Of a stretch of 64,000 bases of DNA, positions 43,315 to 52,494 are shown one piece after another. Under the pieces are notes generated by a model. The model searched no databases. It had not been told where the DNA came from and saw only the letters and a list, made by a program, of their open reading frames with translations. Every line of letters starts with the position of its first letter. Position 1 is the first letter of the stretch. The translations under genes and the position numbers were made by a program. Location: the NCBI RefSeq assembly GCF_014191055.1, contig NZ_JACHWB010000001.1, forward strand, positions 835,875 to 899,874, in the 5' to 3' direction. Source of the stretch: Microvirga lupini. GTDB taxonomy: Bacteria > Pseudomonadota > Alphaproteobacteria > Rhizobiales > Beijerinckiaceae.

Positions 43315-46300
43315 CTAGAGAACGAACCAGCTCTTGCTGAGGTCGATCGAACCTTTCAGCTTGATCACGGCCTCGGCGGCTTTGTCGTTGTCAGTGTTGA
43401 GGTAGACGTAGGTCGCGCTCTTCGTTTTCTCGTAGCGCACCTCGCCAGCCTTGCTGAACGCCTTCTTCCCGATGAAGCTGAAGTTCTGGTCGCCACTCTT
43501 CTTCGTATTGGCGTCCACTGCCCGCAGGTCGAGACGGTCGCCGCTGCGGCCGGAGAAGTCGATGATGTAATCGGCCTTGCTCTTGGAGGAGCCCGTCTCC
43601 CGGTCGTCGAAGACGAACACGTCCCGACCCGTGCCGCCGGTCATCGTGTCTTTGCCCAAGCCGCCGACGAGGCGGTCGTTGCCGAGACTTCCATCCAGCA
43701 GATCATTGCCAAGTCCTCCGATGAGCGAGTCGTTGCCCATCTCGCCAAGCACCCGGTCGTTGCCGCCGCCCGCATCGAGCGTGTCGTTCTCGGAGCCGCC
43801 CATCAGCGTATCGTTGCCGAGGTCTGCTTCGATGCGATCATTTCCGCCAAGGCCATTGAAGGAATCGTTGCCGCTTCCGCCCTTCATCACGTCAGCACCG
43901 GCGCTTCCGGTCGCCTGTTCGGCAGGAGCGTCCTGAACGTAAATGACGAAGCTGCTGGTGATGCTCTCGCCAAAGGAGTCGGTGGCCATCACCTCGATGG
44001 TATGCTGGGTTTCCTGCTCGTAATCGAGTCTGACGCCGTCAGCCACGCTGAGCTTGCCATTCGAGTCGAGGGAAAACCGACCGCCCGCGCTGTTCACGAG
44101 AGTGAACGTGTGCCTGTCTCCGGAATTATCATCGACAGAGAAGTCGCCGATGGGTTTCCCGTCATTGCTGTTCTCCATTACCGCGTTGGCATCCAGCTTC
44201 AGGCTGCTGGGGGGCGTGTTGAGCAATCCTTCCAGGTTGACTGTGCGATCGGCAAACTGGAAGAACTCAACGTTGACGACGGTATCCGTTCCATCCCGGT
44301 TGGCGACGTTGTCTTTGACCTGGAAACCGGTTGCAACACGCTCGATCGTATAGTCGCTACGCTTGCCCTTGAAGACAACGGTGTCGGAACCGCCCGCTCC
44401 GTTGAGATAATTGTCGCCCTTGTTGCCGATGAGGGTATTGCCTACCTCGTTTCCGATAAGCTCGCTGACTTCGCTATCCTCGTCCGCCTTTAGGATCTCG
44501 ACGTCAGCTCCTCCAGTTAGCATATATCCGGACGTCCTAACGATGACAGTGTCCGTACCCTCACCAGCTGTCTCAACGATCTCTTCGCGGCCGTCCGAGA
44601 TCCAATAGGTGTCATTGCCACCTCTACCGATCAGAGTGTCTTGCCCGCCCTTGCCGTCGAGAATGTTCGCCACACCGTTGCCAGTGATGACATTGTAGAG
44701 AATGTTCCCGGTGCCTTTGATGGCATTGCCTCGAAGAACCAGATTTTCCAGATCGGCGCCTAGAGTGTAGTTGATCGTGGATTCGACCGTATCGGTCCCT
44801 GAGCTCTCAATCTCGATAACGGTGTCATCGGCATCATCCACGACATAAGTGTCGTCGCCGTTGCTGCCGATCATCGTGTCGGCGCCAGCCTTACCGTCAA
44901 TGCGGTTATCGCCGTCATTCCCTTCAAGCATCTGATCGAACTCATTGCCCGTGATATTGAGTTCGCGTTCGCTTGCATAATCCTCGGCACGAAGCCGCTC
45001 TACCTCCTGGCCGGCCTGCAATACAAAGTTTGGGACGACATTGTCTTGAAGTTTCACGAGAATTTCATCGATACCATTGCCAGTCGCTTCAACGACGCTG
45101 TCGCCATTGTCGACATAATAGGTATCGTTGTCGGCACCGCCTTCGAGCGTATCAACACCGTCATCGCCGTACAGATGATCGTTACCCGCATCGCCATAGA
45201 GATGATCATTATCATCTCCTCCGTGAATTGTGTCGTCCCCACCGCCACCATAGATGGTGTCGTTGCCGCCGGCGCCATTCAGATCGTCGCCCACGTCCTC
45301 AACGGGAGTATTGTCGCTCAAGCGGAATACACGACCAGTATCGTTGCCCCATGTGTTGTCGGCGTAGCTGATGGCGTAGAGATTGCCCTGCCCATCGAGG
45401 CCGAAGGACGAGAGGTGCCCGAACTGCATGGGATTGCCGTTCGCATCCCGAAACAGGTTGGTAATGTCTTCAACCTCAGCTTCGGCTCCGCTCACATCCA
45501 TGGCGAAGATGTGGCCGTTGTTGAAGTCGCCGAAGATGTACTTGCCATTCAGCGGACCCTGGCCTGAGTAGAAGTAACCGCCGGTCACCGATCCACCGAT
45601 GTCGCGGCCATAATAATGATATGGATCTGTATAGCCCGGTGTATTCTGAGGGCCGTCGGCGACGGGAGCGACGCGCCAACCGTAATTCTTGCCAGCTTCG
45701 ACGATATTGATTTCCTCGTAGGTGTTCTGACCAACGTCTGCAACGTAGAGCTTGCCATCGGGACCGAAGCAGGCGCGCCAGGGATTGCGCAGGCCAACGG
45801 CCCAAATTTCAGATGGCTGTGCCAGCTCGCCAGTGATTTTGTCGAATTCTGTGGGATTGTCCGCCGGGATACGATAGCTTCGGTTCGCATCCGCCGGGAA
45901 GTCATCGCCGCTTACATCAATGCGCAGCATCTTTCCGAGGTGGTTGATAGAGCCGTTCTGATTGACGACTGTCTGCGCATTAGAGGCGACTGTATCCTCG
46001 CCAGTGGCGATGTAGAGCATGCCATCCGGTCCGAAATCGAGCCAGCCCGCGCGGTGATGCGTGTTCTGCTGCGGGTAGTCGATCAGCATGATCGTCTTTT
46101 CCGTCGGCACTTGGCTCAGATTGTTTGGATTGAACGTATACTCGACAATCGCCTGCTTGCGTCCGGTTCCCTGATCATTGTCGGGCGTGGTGTAGTTCAC
46201 GTAGCATTTGCCGTTGGTGGCAAAGTCAGGGTGGAAGGTGAACCCGAGAAGTCCCGCTTCTGTGTTGTTGTTGACCCTGTTGCTGATGTCGAGGAAAGTC

Positions 46301-46533
46301 TGAGGAGCCGTCTCAGGGTTATTCAGATCGTGAATCTTGATCGTGCCACCTTGGGACACGACGAAAAGGCGCCCTGTGTCACCTTCCGGTGCCGTTGCAT
46401 AGAGCGGGCGATAGAGGCCTGAAGCGATTACCTTGCTAGGCGGAGTTCCAGCTTCGGGATAGCCGTAGATCAATTCTGCATTGTCGGTACCGGTGTACCT
46501 GTCTGACCCAATGGTGCCGCGATAATCTGCCAT
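43315..46533 (-). CDS. Large RTX protein with glucose/sorbosone dehydrogenase propeller and cadherin-like domain
   Basis: This is a 1072-residue modular protein. Residues about 28-405 form a sugar-dehydrogenase propeller (LLGFTFHPDFATNGKCYVNY, HHRAGWLDFGPDGMLYIATG, WAVGLRNPWRACFGPDGKLY). RTX calcium repeats follow (about 420-760, GGNDTIYGGGGDDTIHGG), then a cadherin-like domain (about 775-875), more RTX repeats and a serralysin-type C-terminus. There is no N-terminal signal peptide, so type I secretion is likely. No secretion genes are near. A PQQ- or Ca-dependent enzymatic role is inferred only from the fold. Confidence 0.85.
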   Translation of the reverse strand: MADYRGTIGSDRYTGTDNAELIYGYPEAGTPPSKVIASGLYRPLYATAPEGDTGRLFVVSQGGTIKIHDLNNPETAPQTFLDISNRVNNNTEAGLLGFTFHPDFATNGKCYVNYTTPDNDQGTGRKQAIVEYTFNPNNLSQVPTEKTIMLIDYPQQNTHHRAGWLDFGPDGMLYIATGEDTVASNAQTVVNQNGSINHLGKMLRIDVSGDDFPADANRSYRIPADNPTEFDKITGELAQPSEIWAVGLRNPWRACFGPDGKLYVADVGQNTYEEINIVEAGKNYGWRVAPVADGPQNTPGYTDPYHYYGRDIGGSVTGGYFYSGQGPLNGKYIFGDFNNGHIFAMDVSGAEAEVEDITNLFRDANGNPMQFGHLSSFGLDGQGNLYAISYADNTWGNDTGRVFRLSDNTPVEDVGDDLNGAGGNDTIYGGGGDDTIHGGDDNDHLYGDAGNDHLYGDDGVDTLEGGADNDTYYVDNGDSVVEATGNGIDEILVKLQDNVVPNFVLQAGQEVERLRAEDYASERELNITGNEFDQMLEGNDGDNRIDGKAGADTMIGSNGDDTYVVDDADDTVIEIESSGTDTVESTINYTLGADLENLVLRGNAIKGTGNILYNVITGNGVANILDGKGGQDTLIGRGGNDTYWISDGREEIVETAGEGTDTVIVRTSGYMLTGGADVEILKADEDSEVSELIGNEVGNTLIGNKGDNYLNGAGGSDTVVFKGKRSDYTIERVATGFQVKDNVANRDGTDTVVNVEFFQFADRTVNLEGLLNTPPSSLKLDANAVMENSNDGKPIGDFSVDDNSGDRHTFTLVNSAGGRFSLDSNGKLSVADGVRLDYEQETQHTIEVMATDSFGESITSSFVIYVQDAPAEQATGSAGADVMKGGSGNDSFNGLGGNDRIEADLGNDTLMGGSENDTLDAGGGNDRVLGEMGNDSLIGGLGNDLLDGSLGNDRLVGGLGKDTMTGGTGRDVFVFDDRETGSSKSKADYIIDFSGRSGDRLDLRAVDANTKKSGDQNFSFIGKKAFSKAGEVRYEKTKSATYVYLNTDNDKAAEAVIKLKGSIDLSKSWFVL

Positions 46534-46667
46534 GATGAAAGCCCCCGCATTGAAAGAGTTCCTGGCCTAATCTGTCGCGGAGGGCTCCTTGGGCGGCAAC
46601 TCTCTGAACAGGGGGGATTCCTGACGAAACGTCAGGTTTTTATTCGGGCCGTGCTATTTGGCACCAA

Positions 46668-47336
46668 TCAGGGCGAGAACTGACCCGCCGCGTTGTGCGC
46701 CAGGCGGATCGGTTCCGGCAGGCGGTATTTCGGCGAGCAGCGCAGGACGAGTTCGGCGGCTGTCGGGATGTCGGCGAGGTGGCCGGGGGAGATGAACATC
46801 GGGTTCTTGGCCGTGCGGGTGCGCAAGGCCACGCCGATGGTCTCCTTGCGGTCGATGAGCGGCGCAGCAGAGCCTTTCTCCTCACCCAGATCCTTGTAGC
46901 GTCCGCACAGGAGCGTCTTGCCGCAGCCGATGGTCGGGCGCTGCACCCACAGGCCCATATGGCTGGCGATGCCGATGCGGCGGGGATGGGCGATGCCCAT
47001 GCCGTCGAAGAGAAACACGTCAGGCTCGGATTTCAGCTTCTCGAACGCTTCTTCAAGCACAGGTCCTTCACGAAAGCTGAGCAGGCCCGGCACATAGGGG
47101 AAGGGGGTGGGGCGCTGCGCCAGCACCGTTTCCACCGGCAGGAAGCCCGGATAGGTGACCACCACGATGGCCGCCTGCGACTGCTCGTTCTTCACGCTCA
47201 CATCGACGCCGGCCACGAGCTCGACCCGGTCGAGGTCGATAGGCCGGTCGGAGACGACCTCCCTGCGCAGCTCATGCTGCAGGGCGATGGCCTCGGAGGG
47301 GGAGAGATTCCAGTCGTGTCGATGGTGAAGCTTCAT
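46668..47336 (-). CDS. nfi: Endonuclease V (deoxyinosine 3'-endonuclease)
   Basis: This 222-residue repair nuclease starts nicking near deaminated bases. Motifs are VAGVDVSV (first Asp), PTPFPYVPGLLSFREGPV (Tyr wedge and Glu), FLFDGMGIAHPRRIGIASH (second Asp) and GHLADIPTAAELVLRCSP. The length is normal. It is transcribed alone. Confidence 0.93.
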   Translation of the reverse strand: MKLHHRHDWNLSPSEAIALQHELRREVVSDRPIDLDRVELVAGVDVSVKNEQSQAAIVVVTYPGFLPVETVLAQRPTPFPYVPGLLSFREGPVLEEAFEKLKSEPDVFLFDGMGIAHPRRIGIASHMGLWVQRPTIGCGKTLLCGRYKDLGEEKGSAAPLIDRKETIGVALRTRTAKNPMFISPGHLADIPTAAELVLRCSPKYRLPEPIRLAHNAAGQFSP

Positions 47337-47525
47337 GGCCGTTCATTGAGGATCCGAAACCTCAACGCTCAAGGTTGAGGATCGATCCTTAGGGAGAGGC
47401 TGATATGGCCAAGCCTATGAACCCATTACGGGAAAATCCTTAGGGGCATTCTCTGAATTTTGTCCTTGGCCCGATGGGGATACACCCTCGGCCGTCCCAA
47501 AGATAAATCCAACAACGAGGATGTC

Positions 47526-48673
47526 ATGTCTCGCGTATCTGCCACGGCCGGCCTTGCCGCCCTCGGCGCCGGCCTCTGGGCGCTGCCCGCCGAAGCGCAT
47601 GTGAAATGGTTCGCCCCCTACATCGTCGATGCCGCCCCGCAGCCGATCTCCGCCACCCTGACCAATGTATGGTTCTGGACCGGGATCGGCCTGGTGCTGG
47701 CCTTCTTCCTGGCCACGCTCTTCGTCGAGCGCACATTCGTCGGCCGCGGCATCCAGTCGGGGCTCGACCGCGTCAGCGCTCCGCTCTGGAGCCGTGCGGA
47801 CGACTTCATGCGCGTCTCCATCGGCGGCTTCTTCGTGGCGATCTTTGCCGTTGGCGGCATCTATCTCACGCCGGACCTCAAGACGGATTACGAGCTCATC
47901 TCGTGGGCTCAGCTGCTGATCGCCATGTGCGTGTTCTCGCGCCGGACCATGCCGATTGCCGCCGCCGGCATCATCACCCTCTGGGTGGTGGCGCTGCGCG
48001 AATACGACCTGTTCCATCTGCTCGATTATCTGGCGCTCGGCGTTGCCGTCGCGGCCTATCTGGTGATGGCGTCCTCCCGTGACGAGAAGTGGCGTGCCCG
48101 CCGGTTCCTAGCCCTGCGCTGGGGCATCGCGATCGCGCTGATGTGGTCGTCGCTCGAGAAATTCGCCTATCCCGACTGGTTCTTCCGCTTGTTGAGGAGA
48201 AGCCCTTCCTGACCTTCGGCATGCCGCGTGATGTGTTCATCCCGATGGCGGGCGTCGCCGAATTCACCATGGGCTTCGGCCTGCTCTGGACCCCGCTGGT
48301 GCGCCGTCTCTCGGCCGTGGCCCTGCTGGCGATCTTCTTCACCGCCGTCTATCCGTTCGGCCGCATCGATCTCGTGGGCCATGCCCTGATCATGGCCGCT
48401 CTCTTCCTGGTCGCTGCCGATCCGTGCCGCGAGGCTAAGGCGGTTGCCGTGAAGATGCCGAACACATTGCCGCGCTTCGGCAGCCTGGCTTCGGTGCCTG
48501 CTGGTCTTGCGGTTGCCCTCGTGGTGCTGGTGAGCGGGTATTGGGGATTGCATGGCGTGTTCTACAGCGCCGGGTATGAGGCCGAACAGCAGATCGAACT
48601 GACGACACATTCCCACAGCAAGGAATATCCGCATGGACCTCAGGCCAAGCCTGAGACCCGGAGCCATCACTAA
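47526..48673 (+). pseudogene. DoxX-like membrane protein gene, frameshifted
   Basis: The first part encodes MSRVSATAGLAALGAGLWAL and several spans to EKFAYPDWFF at about 48185. The reading then breaks and continues one frame over as PLVEEKPFLTFGMPRDVFIP to 48673. Adding one C at the cc doublet (48185-48186) restores about 382 codons in one frame. The spans and the YPDWFF...FTMGFGLLWTP region resemble DoxX-type quinone-related membrane proteins. It is a recent mutation or a sequencing error, because both halves stay coding-like. A hairpin terminator follows. Confidence 0.75.
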
Positions 48674-48736
48674 TCAACCTCAGGCCGGGCCGTTATAAGC
48701 GGTCCGGCTTGATCTTTCGCAAGGAATGGCCGAACG

Positions 48737-48763
48737 GGATGGAGGCATGATGCTCCATCCTTT
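48737..48763 (+). terminator. Hairpin after the DoxX-like gene
   Basis: An 8-bp stem (ggatggag/ctccatcc) with an 8-base loop is followed by a short T run, just before the truncated haemoglobin gene. Confidence 0.6.
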
Positions 48764-48784
48764 CTGGTTTTGAGGAGATCCGCT

Positions 48785-49207
48785 TTGGCGCCATCAGCCA
48801 CAGGCCGCAGCATCCCGATCATCAGCCCTGCCGAGGGCGTGACGGAGGAGATGATCCGTCAGCTCGTGGAGACCTTCTACGACCGGGTGATCCGCGATCC
48901 GGAGCTCGGGCCGCTCTTTCACACGGCGCTCTCCGGCCGCTGGAGCCGGCACCTGGCGCTGATGGTGGATTTCTGGTCCTCGATCGCGCTGCGGACAGGG
49001 CGCTACCAGGGCAAGCCACAGGCGGCGCATATGAACATGAAGCTCACGCCGGAGCTGTTCGCCCGCTGGCTGACGCTGTTCGAGCAGACCGCGAGTGAGA
49101 TCTTTGAGCCGGACGTTGCGGCATTCTTCGTGGATCGGGCTGGACGCATTGCAGAAAGCCTGCAGATCGGCCTCGGGATCGGACCGAAGGCGTTGCGGCT
49201 GGCTTAA
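48785..49207 (+). CDS. Group III truncated haemoglobin
   Basis: This protein of about 140 residues has LVETFYDRVIRDPELGPLF, the haem-pocket run WSRHLALMVDFWSSIAL and PQAAHMNMKLTPELFARWL, with His ligands of group III (trHbP). It may bind oxygen or detoxify NO or other small ligands. The likely start is TTG because GAGGAGAT lies just upstream. An earlier TTG in frame at 48770 lacks a site. Confidence 0.87.
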   Translation: MAPSATGRSIPIISPAEGVTEEMIRQLVETFYDRVIRDPELGPLFHTALSGRWSRHLALMVDFWSSIALRTGRYQGKPQAAHMNMKLTPELFARWLTLFEQTASEIFEPDVAAFFVDRAGRIAESLQIGLGIGPKALRLA

Positions 49208-49208
49208 A

Positions 49209-49361
49209 CTACCGCTCCCACCACTCAAGCTCGTCGTTGCCGCTCTTGGGCAGCAGGGACGAGATGCCGATCATCAGAAAGCCGCAGGCCACGAGCACGC
49301 CGACGAAGAATTCGGCGCTACCGAGGCCGGGGGACAAGAAACTCTCGAAAAAAGCCTGCAT
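49209..49361 (-). CDS. Small single-span membrane protein
   Basis: This is a 50-codon frame: MQAFFESFLSPGLGSAE, then one span (FFVGVLVACGFLMMIGI), then SSLLPKSGNDELEWWER. A strong GGAGGGT site lies 7 bases before the ATG. Its start codon and site are inside the hairpin that looks like the terminator of ychF. The family is not recognised. Confidence 0.55.
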   Translation of the reverse strand: MQAFFESFLSPGLGSAEFFVGVLVACGFLMIGISSLLPKSGNDELEWWER

Positions 49362-49385
49362 GAAGCCACCCTCCATGCAGGCTTT
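49346..49385 (-). terminator. Hairpin with T6 tail, downstream of ychF and over the small gene start
   Basis: On the minus strand, perfect 12-bp arms (aaagcctgcatg/catgcaggcttt, 11-base loop) are followed by a run of six T. It ends ychF transcription but also encloses the start codon and ribosome binding site of the small membrane protein. Confidence 0.7.
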
Positions 49386-49441
49386 GTCGCATTGTGGTCC
49401 TGAACGGGCGAAAAAGCCTGCGTTCAGGATTCCGACAGATT

Positions 49442-50539
49442 CTAGGTATTGAACCGGAAGTGCATGACGTCACCGTCCTGGACGACGTATTCCTTGCCTT
49501 CAAGCCGCAGCTTGCCCGCATCACGCGCGCCGGCCTCGCCCTTCAGGGAGGTGTAATCCGTGTACGCAATGGTCTCGGCACGGATGAAGCCCTTCTCGAA
49601 ATCCGTATGGATCACGCCGGCGGCGCCCGGAGCCTTGGTGCCCTTGGTGATCGTCCAGGCGCGGGCCTCCTTCGGGCCGACGGTGAAATAGGTGATGAGG
49701 CCAAGCAGATCGTAGCCGGCGCGGATCACCCGGTTGAGGCCAGGCTCGGTGAGACCCACCGCATCGAGATACTCCTTCTGCTCGTCGGGCGGCAGAACGG
49801 CAATCTCGCTTTCGATCTTGGCCGAGACGACGACGGCCTTGGCACCCTCTTCCTTGGCTCGTTCAAAAACCTTGGCCGAGAAGGCGTTGCCCTGGTCGGC
49901 GGAGGCCTCCTCGACGTTGCACACATAGAGAACCGGCTTGGAGGAGAGCAGGCCCAGCATCTGGAACAGGCGCTCTTCTTCGACTTTACGCTCCACCATG
50001 CGGGCAGGCTTGCCATCGCGCAACAGGGGCAGGGTGCGGTTGATGAGGTCGAGGGTCTCCTTCGCCTCCTTGTCGTTGCCCTTGGCTTTCTTCTCGAGCG
50101 CAGTGACGCGCTTCTCGAGGCTGTCGAGGTCGGCCAGCATCAGCTCCGTCTCAATGGTCTCGATATCGGCAATCGGGTCGATCTTGCCCTCGACATGGGT
50201 GATGTCCGTGTCCTCGAAGCAGCGCACCACATGGGCGATGGCATCGACCTCACGGATATTGGCGAGGAACTGGTTGCCGAGGCCCTCGCCGCGGGACGCG
50301 CCACGCACAAGGCCGGCAATGTCCACGAAGGTGAGGCGGGTCGGGATGATCTGCGCCGAGCCGGCGATTCCCGCCAGTTGATCGAGCCGGTCGTCCGGCA
50401 CCGCCACGTCGCCCACATTGGGCTCGATGGTGCAGAACGGGTAGTTGGCGGCCTGGGCCGCAGCGGTCTGCGTCAAGGCGTTGAAGAGAGTGGACTTGCC
50501 CACGTTCGGCAGGCCGACGATGCCCATTTTGAAGCCCAT
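49442..50539 (-). CDS. ychF: Redox-regulated ATPase YchF (Obg family)
   Basis: This 365-residue P-loop protein begins MGFKMGIVGLPNVGKSTLFN and has the Obg-type switch FVDIAGLVRGASRGEGLGNQ and a C-terminal TGS domain (residues about 280-365, FNT at the end). YchF prefers ATP over GTP and binds ribosomes. AAAGGAG precedes the ATG. pth is immediately upstream of it. Confidence 0.94.
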   Translation of the reverse strand: MGFKMGIVGLPNVGKSTLFNALTQTAAAQAANYPFCTIEPNVGDVAVPDDRLDQLAGIAGSAQIIPTRLTFVDIAGLVRGASRGEGLGNQFLANIREVDAIAHVVRCFEDTDITHVEGKIDPIADIETIETELMLADLDSLEKRVTALEKKAKGNDKEAKETLDLINRTLPLLRDGKPARMVERKVEEERLFQMLGLLSSKPVLYVCNVEEASADQGNAFSAKVFERAKEEGAKAVVVSAKIESEIAVLPPDEQKEYLDAVGLTEPGLNRVIRAGYDLLGLITYFTVGPKEARAWTITKGTKAPGAAGVIHTDFEKGFIRAETIAYTDYTSLKGEAGARDAGKLRLEGKEYVVQDGDVMHFRFNT

Positions 50540-50591
50540 GGCCTCACTCCTTTGCGTAGCCAGCGCGTGCCGCTGACGTTGTTTTTAAAAG

Positions 50592-51203
50592 TTATGTGGC
50601 CTTTTCTCCGGGCCGCTTCACGTCCGTCCAGCCTCTCGCCTCCATGGCGAGGTGGACCTTGTTCTGAAAGCTGCCGTCCTCGCCCTTGGCGAGGAGCGCG
50701 GCGCTGTCCGCGATGATCCGGCACAGGTCATCGACCCAGGCCTCTTCGCTCTTGCCGAAATCGCCCAGCACATGGCTCTGCACCAGGGCCTTGTGGCCCG
50801 GGTGGCCGATGCCGAGGCGTACGCGGCGGTAATCGTTGCCGCAATGGGCCGAGATCGAGCGCAGGCCGTTATGGCCCGCATTGCCGCCACCGATCTTCAC
50901 GCGCAGCTTGGCCGGCGGCAGGTCGAGTTCGTCGTAGAAGACCGTCACGTCGTGCAGCGGGATCTTGAAGAAGTTCTGCGCTTCTCCCACGGCCTGTCCC
51001 GACAGGTTCATGAAGGTCTGCGGCTTGATCAGCAGCACCTTCTCGCCGCCGATGACCGCGTCCGCGGTCTCCGCGTGGAAGCGCTTGCGCCACGGGCCGG
51101 CATTGTGCTCGCGCGCGATCTCGTCCACGGCCATGAACCCGATATTGTGACGGTTCCTGGCGTAGCGGGATCCGGGATTGCCGAGGCCGACGAAGAGGCG
51201 CAT
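50592..51203 (-). CDS. pth: Peptidyl-tRNA hydrolase
   Basis: This 203-residue enzyme has [20 protein letters not shown] (catalytic His), [23 protein letters not shown] and [13 protein letters not shown]. It frees tRNA from stalled peptidyl-tRNA. The start chosen is the conserved ATG next to the stop of the preceding small gene. It sits between that gene and ychF. Confidence 0.95.
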   Translation of the reverse strand: MRLFVGLGNPGSRYARNRHNIGFMAVDEIAREHNAGPWRKRFHAETADAVIGGEKVLLIKPQTFMNLSGQAVGEAQNFFKIPLHDVTVFYDELDLPPAKLRVKIGGGNAGHNGLRSISAHCGNDYRRVRLGIGHPGHKALVQSHVLGDFGKSEEAWVDDLCRIIADSAALLAKGEDGSFQNKVHLAMEARGWTDVKRPGEKAT

Positions 51204-51204
51204 C

Positions 51205-51621
51205 CTATTTAAGCCATTCGTTTTTGAGAGGCTCGATCTCAGCTGCCACATGGGCCGCGGACCCGAGGGTTTCATCAGCAATTTGCATCGCGATGAGATA
51301 CTTAAGGTTTTGCACCTGTCCTCTTAAGTGCTTCTTCCATTCCAGAGGGTGCTCAAGCTCGACTTCTATGAGTTGTGGATCGAACTTGATTTCTCTTGGA
51401 ATCTCGAAAGAGGCGATGCTCGAGCCATTCACTAGAATAGAATAAAGATCTTCACTCTGGTCAGGCGTCCAGTTGAGTAAGAGAGCCGATTGGACGCCCT
51501 TAAAGGCTCGAAGGAGTACCGAACGGATAGTCGCAGTTTCAGGAGCCTCTAAGAGCCAGGATTGTGAGTGTCGCAGCTGACTCTCAATCTCTCGCTCCCT
51601 TTTGCTCCCGATGAGCTTCAT
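51205..51621 (-). CDS. Hypothetical protein inserted between rplY and pth
   Basis: This protein of about 138 residues begins [20 protein letters not shown]. It has mixed hydrophobic and charged segments and no signal peptide or spans. I do not recognise the family. AGGTG lies about 10 bases before the ATG. Base composition looks clearly less GC-rich than the neighbours, and codon use is less biased, which suggests transfer. Its stop codon is one base before the pth start, so it may be co-transcribed with pth. Confidence 0.7.
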   Translation of the reverse strand: MKLIGSKREREIESQLRHSQSWLLEAPETATIRSVLLRAFKGVQSALLLNWTPDQSEDLYSILVNGSSIASFEIPREIKFDPQLIEVELEHPLEWKKHLRGQVQNLKYLIAMQIADETLGSAAHVAAEIEPLKNEWLK

Positions 51622-51647
51622 CACCAGCACCTAGGCTCATATTGGTG

Positions 51648-51680
51648 TAAAAACGCTCCGGCCTTGCGGTCGGAGCGTTA
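51648..51680 (-). terminator. Terminator after rplY
   Basis: On the minus strand, an approximately 12-bp stem (aacgctccg/cggagcgtt core) with a 4-base loop is followed by five T. Confidence 0.85.
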
Positions 51681-51720
51681 AAGCCTGTCGATGGGCTCAG
51701 TAAACGCCCGATCAGAGCCT

Positions 51721-52338
51721 TTAGGCTGCGGGGGTACCTTCGGCAGCCGCCGGAGCCGCGTCCTCTTCCTTCAGGCCGGTCGGGGCCACGACGGTGACGA
51801 GGGTCACGTTCTCGGCCGAGGTCGCCTTGGCGCCGTTCGGCAGCTTGATGTCGTTGAGGTGGATCGAGGAGCCGATGTCGAGACCATCGACCGATGCCTC
51901 GATGTAGTCGGGGATCTGGTCGGACGGAACGAGCAGTTCCACCGAGTGCTCGACGATTTGGAGAGCGCCGCCGCGCTTCAGACCCGGGCTCTTCTCCTGG
52001 CCGACCACGTGCACCGGAACCACGACCTTGATCGCCTGGCCCTGCGCGAGGCGCAGGAAGTCGATGTGGATCGGGAAGTCACGGACCGGGTCGAGCTGGT
52101 AGTCGCGCGGAATGGCGCGGATCGTCTGGCCGTCCACGTCGATCTCGAAGATCGTGGTCAGGAAGTGACCAGCGAAGATCAGCTGCTTGGTCTGGTTGAA
52201 GTCGAGGGCGATCGCCTGGGCCGGCTGGCCGGCTCCGTAGATGACGGCGGGAACTTGGCCTTGGCGACGAACGGCCCGGGCGGCCCCCTTGCCGGCCCGG
52301 TCGCGCGCCACGGCCTTGATTTGCTTTACTTCGCTCAT
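51721..52338 (-). CDS. rplY: 50S ribosomal protein L25 / Ctc
   Basis: This 205-residue long-form L25 begins MSEVKQIKAVARDRAGKGAA, with the 5S-binding domain (VPAVIYGAGQPA) and the C-terminal TL5/CTC domain (GGALQIVEHSVELLVPSDQ). The tail is rich in Ala. AAAGGA precedes the ATG. In many Rhizobiales it is followed by pth; here one unrelated gene intervenes. Confidence 0.95.
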   Translation of the reverse strand: MSEVKQIKAVARDRAGKGAARAVRRQGQVPAVIYGAGQPAQAIALDFNQTKQLIFAGHFLTTIFEIDVDGQTIRAIPRDYQLDPVRDFPIHIDFLRLAQGQAIKVVVPVHVVGQEKSPGLKRGGALQIVEHSVELLVPSDQIPDYIEASVDGLDIGSSIHLNDIKLPNGAKATSAENVTLVTVVAPTGLKEEDAAPAAAEGTPAA

Positions 52339-52494
52339 GGTCGTGGTCCTTTGAAATGGGTTGAAAAACCGATGGCCGCCAAGGTCTTGAAACCTACCGG
52401 CGGCCATGAGGTCAGCGCCCGTGCCTCCAAGGGTGTCGAGCGGGCGCGAGGCGGCTTATAGAGAAGAACCGCCGGGAATGCAAGAAAGTCCCGT

